From Scolanthus callimorphus (taxonomy: Eukaryota; Cnidaria; Anthozoa; Actiniaria; Edwardsiidae), in NCBI GenBank assembly GCA_033964015.1, contig CM066924.1, forward strand, positions 8,467,077-8,531,076: a DNA stretch of 64,000 nt, given 5' to 3'. Made by a program: the position numbers and the translations under genes. Below, piece after piece: positions 61,284-64,000 of this stretch (positions within the stretch are counted from its first letter, which is position 1; the number at the start of each line of letters is the position of its first letter). The notes beneath the pieces were generated by a model that did no database searches, was not told the origin of the DNA, and worked only from the letters and a program-made list of their open reading frames with translations.

Positions 61284-62252
61284 GGGACGGACCATTTTTG
61301 ACGGGGGTTTGGGAATTTTTTTCATGCAAACAATTTTTTTTCGTGTCGTCCCCCCATTTGCAAACATTTTTTTTTGTACGTCGTGCGTCTGCAAACATTT
61401 GTTTTTTCGATTTTTGTTTTTGGCTTTTGAATTTTTATCGCCAATGTATATAGACGGGCAGCAAATTCGTTTCGATCTTGGCGATTTTTCTTGCGCGGTA
61501 TCACAGAGGTTTCGCGAGCATACAATCAATTAAAAAATACCATAAGTCATTGTTTGTAATTTATGTATTAGTTATAGAGATGACCAGGAGCCCATAAGTA
61601 GGAGCTTTCATCTATTTTTAGAACAAATTTGGTGCGAAATGTTGTAGAAATTGTCCAATCAGCGTCCAGTCAGCGTCCAAGTCTCGATATTGTATAAATT
61701 ATCGCCATCGATAAACATGGCGGAAAGAAGCGAAGACTGACTCTGCGAGTAAAATTCCTCATGTAAATGTCTACAGAAGTTCATTACTCAGTTCGGTATC
61801 TGGGATAACAATTATAGCAGAAGTTCTAACCTTAAAATACCCCGAAAAATCGCGTTTTGGCCTCCGCCGCAATCATGTGTTTCGGCACTGTGCGGACCTC
61901 TTGGGGAACCAACAACAAATTTTAAATGCAAATTTGCATCTAAAAAAAACTAGGTCAGGAAATACGCTACCTCAACTATATAGGTTAGATGAAAGCTCCT
62001 ACTTATGGGCTCCTTTAGATGACCCCATACAGTAAGCTGAGAGGTGGATATATGATTGAAAGCCTGACCTGTAGCCAGAACATTATTTTCAGTTTTGCTT
62101 TTGACTAAGTTGTATGATAGTCCCAATCTTTAGCAAACAATTTATTTTTTCCCTTTTTTGCTCACAAACAATTTATTTTAGGGTTTTAGCTCTTGCAAAC
62201 AATTTTTTTCCAAATTTAGAAACCCCCCGTCAAAAAAATAATGGTCCGTCCC
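61284..62252. mobile_element. MITE with TIR GGGACGGACCATT and TSD TTA, carrying a nested MITE
   Basis: Left GGGACGGACCATTTTTGACG, right inverse AATGGTCCGTCCC preceded by CCCCCCGTCAAAAAAAT; TTA at 61281-61283 and 62253-62255. TTA/TWA target duplication with a G-rich end fits PIF/Harbinger-type MITEs. The interior repeats GCAAACAATTTTTTT. Confidence 0.85.
61587..62013. mobile_element. Nested MITE, 28-bp TIR GGAGCCCATAAGTAGGAGCT
   Basis: GGAGCCCATAAGTAGGAGCT then TTCATCTA at the left is perfectly inverted at 61986-62013. It lies wholly inside the TTA-flanked element, so it inserted later. No clear target duplication. Confidence 0.85.
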
Positions 62253-63238
62253 TTAGAACCCGAACTGTATTGACATATATAGCTTGTCTCTCCCACGCCG
62301 AGTTTCGTGACATTAACTTGACCTTCAAAATCTATATACCCGTGCCTAGTCCCCCTACAGTGTATTATCAGGTTTTGGTCACGAAACTGTGGGGAGAGCT
62401 GGCAAGCCGAGCGTGTTTCGCAAAGGGAAAAGCGGCATACAGCACTATTTTGGTACGAGGGAGCAAGTCGGGGCATTAATAGCATCTGAAGTTCTCTAAA
62501 CAGTGAAGGTATGGTAGACATAGTTCAGTGAATACGTGCTTCATTTGTCGTGTTTACATCACAATTATTGAAACCCAAACTACGAAGGTAACAAATTCTT
62601 GTGATTCGAGTATAGGACTTTGGGGTTTGAAACGGAAATGTCCAGAAATAGTGTGTTTATTCACTGCAATTGATCGGTCGAGTGTAAAGATTTCATGCCA
62701 TGGTCGGCAACTGTTATAAAGCGGCTTTACCGGCGTTACTTTAGCCTCTGCACCGGCTTGTCTGGCCCTGTAGTCAGTCACTGTAGTGCCTCAGATCACC
62801 TTTTATGTAACTGAATCTGTGCTTTCGAACCCCACGACTATAGAGAACCAGAGCGGAGAACTAAACAGGCTTCTGGAAAGTGAATGCAATTTTGCATAAA
62901 AATCTTTTCATGACTTCCGCTCCCACAGATGTCACGCTATGATAAAGTAGCGGTCATTTTAATGACATTTTAATATTTTCAATATCATAACGTATATTAC
63001 TTTGCTAATCATGTCATATCATATGCAATATCATACAATATAGTTAAAAATTCCTAGTGATATTTTGCGCACTGTGACGCACTTGACCTGGGAAATACGC
63101 CACCCGTAGATCTCTCATAAGAAGCTACATCCGGGACCTGAATGACATATTTTCCATATCCTCACTAGTGAGGATATCGGTCAAAACAGAAGTGCTTGTA
63201 AATCAATTTGGAATATTTTTGTCTGGTTTGTCTATATA

Positions 63239-63399
63239 ATAAAAAGGAAATTACACGTTGGCTTGAAGATATGAGTTATTTTCTCCTGTCAAAAATAATA
63301 TTTTACTCCCTTTGTTGCGCTCATTCGTAAAATATTGTTCTTGCCACTCGAAAATAAAACTCATATCTTCGCGCCACCGTGTAATATCCTCTATGTATT
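63239..63399. repeat. Inverted-repeat element, ~40-bp arms
   Basis: TTACACGTTGGCTTGAAGAT with ATGAGTTATTTTC pairs with GAAAATAAAACTCATATC and TTCGCGCCACCGTGTAA. A related half copy (GAAGATAAAATTCGTATCTC, CCATGTAATATCCTCTAT) is at 59678-59722. Confidence 0.7.
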
Positions 63400-63449
63400 G
63401 CTTCCGTTCAGAAACCCTATATATAGGGATATAGGGATCATCAGGTGAT

Positions 63450-64000
63450 GGACAAAATTGTCCCTACCCTCCCCCCTTGGACCGAAATTGTGGCACCCCT
63501 TCCGAAAACTGTTAGATGTTGCTAAGGATCATTCATGTCGGATTTGGTGACTGTACAATCAAATTGCAATTAAAAAGTGCATAGCATGTAAATTTCAACC
63601 ATGACTCACCCCTCCCCCTTGTCAAATGTTTGTAGCACCCCCATCTAGTCAAATGTGAAGGGGACCATTCATGAAGAATTACCGTGGTTTGTTTGTTGAT
63701 AACTCTCGACTTTAATACTGCTGAAATATAGGGTAAATCAAGTGATGGACGAAATTGTCCCTACCCTCCCCCTCTTGGGCCGAAATTGTGGCACCCCTTC
63801 CGAAAACTGTTAAGTGTTACCTAAGGAACATTTATGTAGAATTTTGTGATTGTACGATGAAATCATGATCTCTGAGAATATTGGGAAATTAGGAAATAGA
63901 CAAAATTGCCCCTACCCTCCCCCCTTGGGTCGAAATAACGTGGCGCCTTTACGTGGCGCCTTTACGTACAAGTGCACGATTTTACCTATTTTTTCCCTTA
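63450..64000 (+). repeat. Diverged direct repeat, three copies, runs off the edge
   Basis: AATTGTCCCTACCCTCCCCC then CCGAAATTGTGGCACCCCTT occurs at ~63457, ~63751 and (as AATTGCCCCTACCCTCCCCC) ~63905. The window ends inside the third copy. Confidence 0.75.

Larger units (their letters stand above)
56638..64000. other. Intergenic region after DCP2, dense in MITEs
   Basis: No coding gene supported. It contains a foldback (57138-57425), a ~370-bp tandem duplication (57617-58158), MITEs at 58163-58645, 60272-60571, 61284-62252 (with 61587-62013 nested) and 63239-63399, and a diverged tandem repeat at the right edge. Confidence 0.6.

Noticed and set aside
61256..61533. Overlapping ORFs with CKQFFF/CKHLFF repeats
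   Set aside because: They come from the repeated GCAAACAATTTTTTT sequence of a MITE.

Overview
The window is nuclear DNA of an animal, most likely a cnidarian and probably an anthozoan (coral or sea anemone). The evidence is AT-leaning sequence, vertebrate-like intron-rich genes, an intronless rhodopsin-type receptor, a Penelope-like retroelement with a hammerhead ribozyme, and very many small inverted-repeat elements. The species is inferred, not shown. I identified genes by comparing hand-spliced translations with families I remember. No database was searched.

Layout: (1) 232-26445, minus strand: the N-terminal half of importin-11 (IPO11). Nineteen exons encode about 487 residues, and the gene runs off the left edge. 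Its introns hold satellites, a 3.2 kb element with ~1 kb inverted repeats, and a 42-bp minisatellite made from an IPO11 exon/intron junction. (2) 26446-31511: intergenic, repeat-rich. (3) 31512-32513, plus strand: a single-exon rhodopsin-type GPCR. (4) 34920-45173, minus strand: complete PIGO, GPI ethanolamine phosphate transferase 3, seven exons, ~1113 residues. (5) 45633-56637, plus strand: complete DCP2, the mRNA decapping enzyme, nine exons, ~559 residues. Its second intron has all the marks of a U12-type AT-AC intron. Its seventh intron contains an antisense Penelope-like element that is itself split by a foldback element. (6) 56638-64000: intergenic, dense in MITEs, some nested.

PIGO and DCP2 are divergent and share a 459-bp intergenic region with two outward-facing CAAGATGGCG (YY1/TISU-like) sites; one overlaps the DCP2 start codon. 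The genes otherwise serve unrelated housekeeping roles: nuclear import, GPI-anchor synthesis and mRNA decay.

Four coding exons (one in IPO11, two shifts in the long PIGO exon, one in DCP2) and the retroelement RT each appear to lack one base. The exon phases close exactly when that base is counted. Assembly indel error is a likelier cause than gene death. No new multi-gene system was seen. The most unusual items are the splice-junction minisatellite in IPO11, the AT-AC intron in DCP2, a recurrent hairpin-plus-CCAATCAGA element type, and elements carrying subterminal minisatellites.
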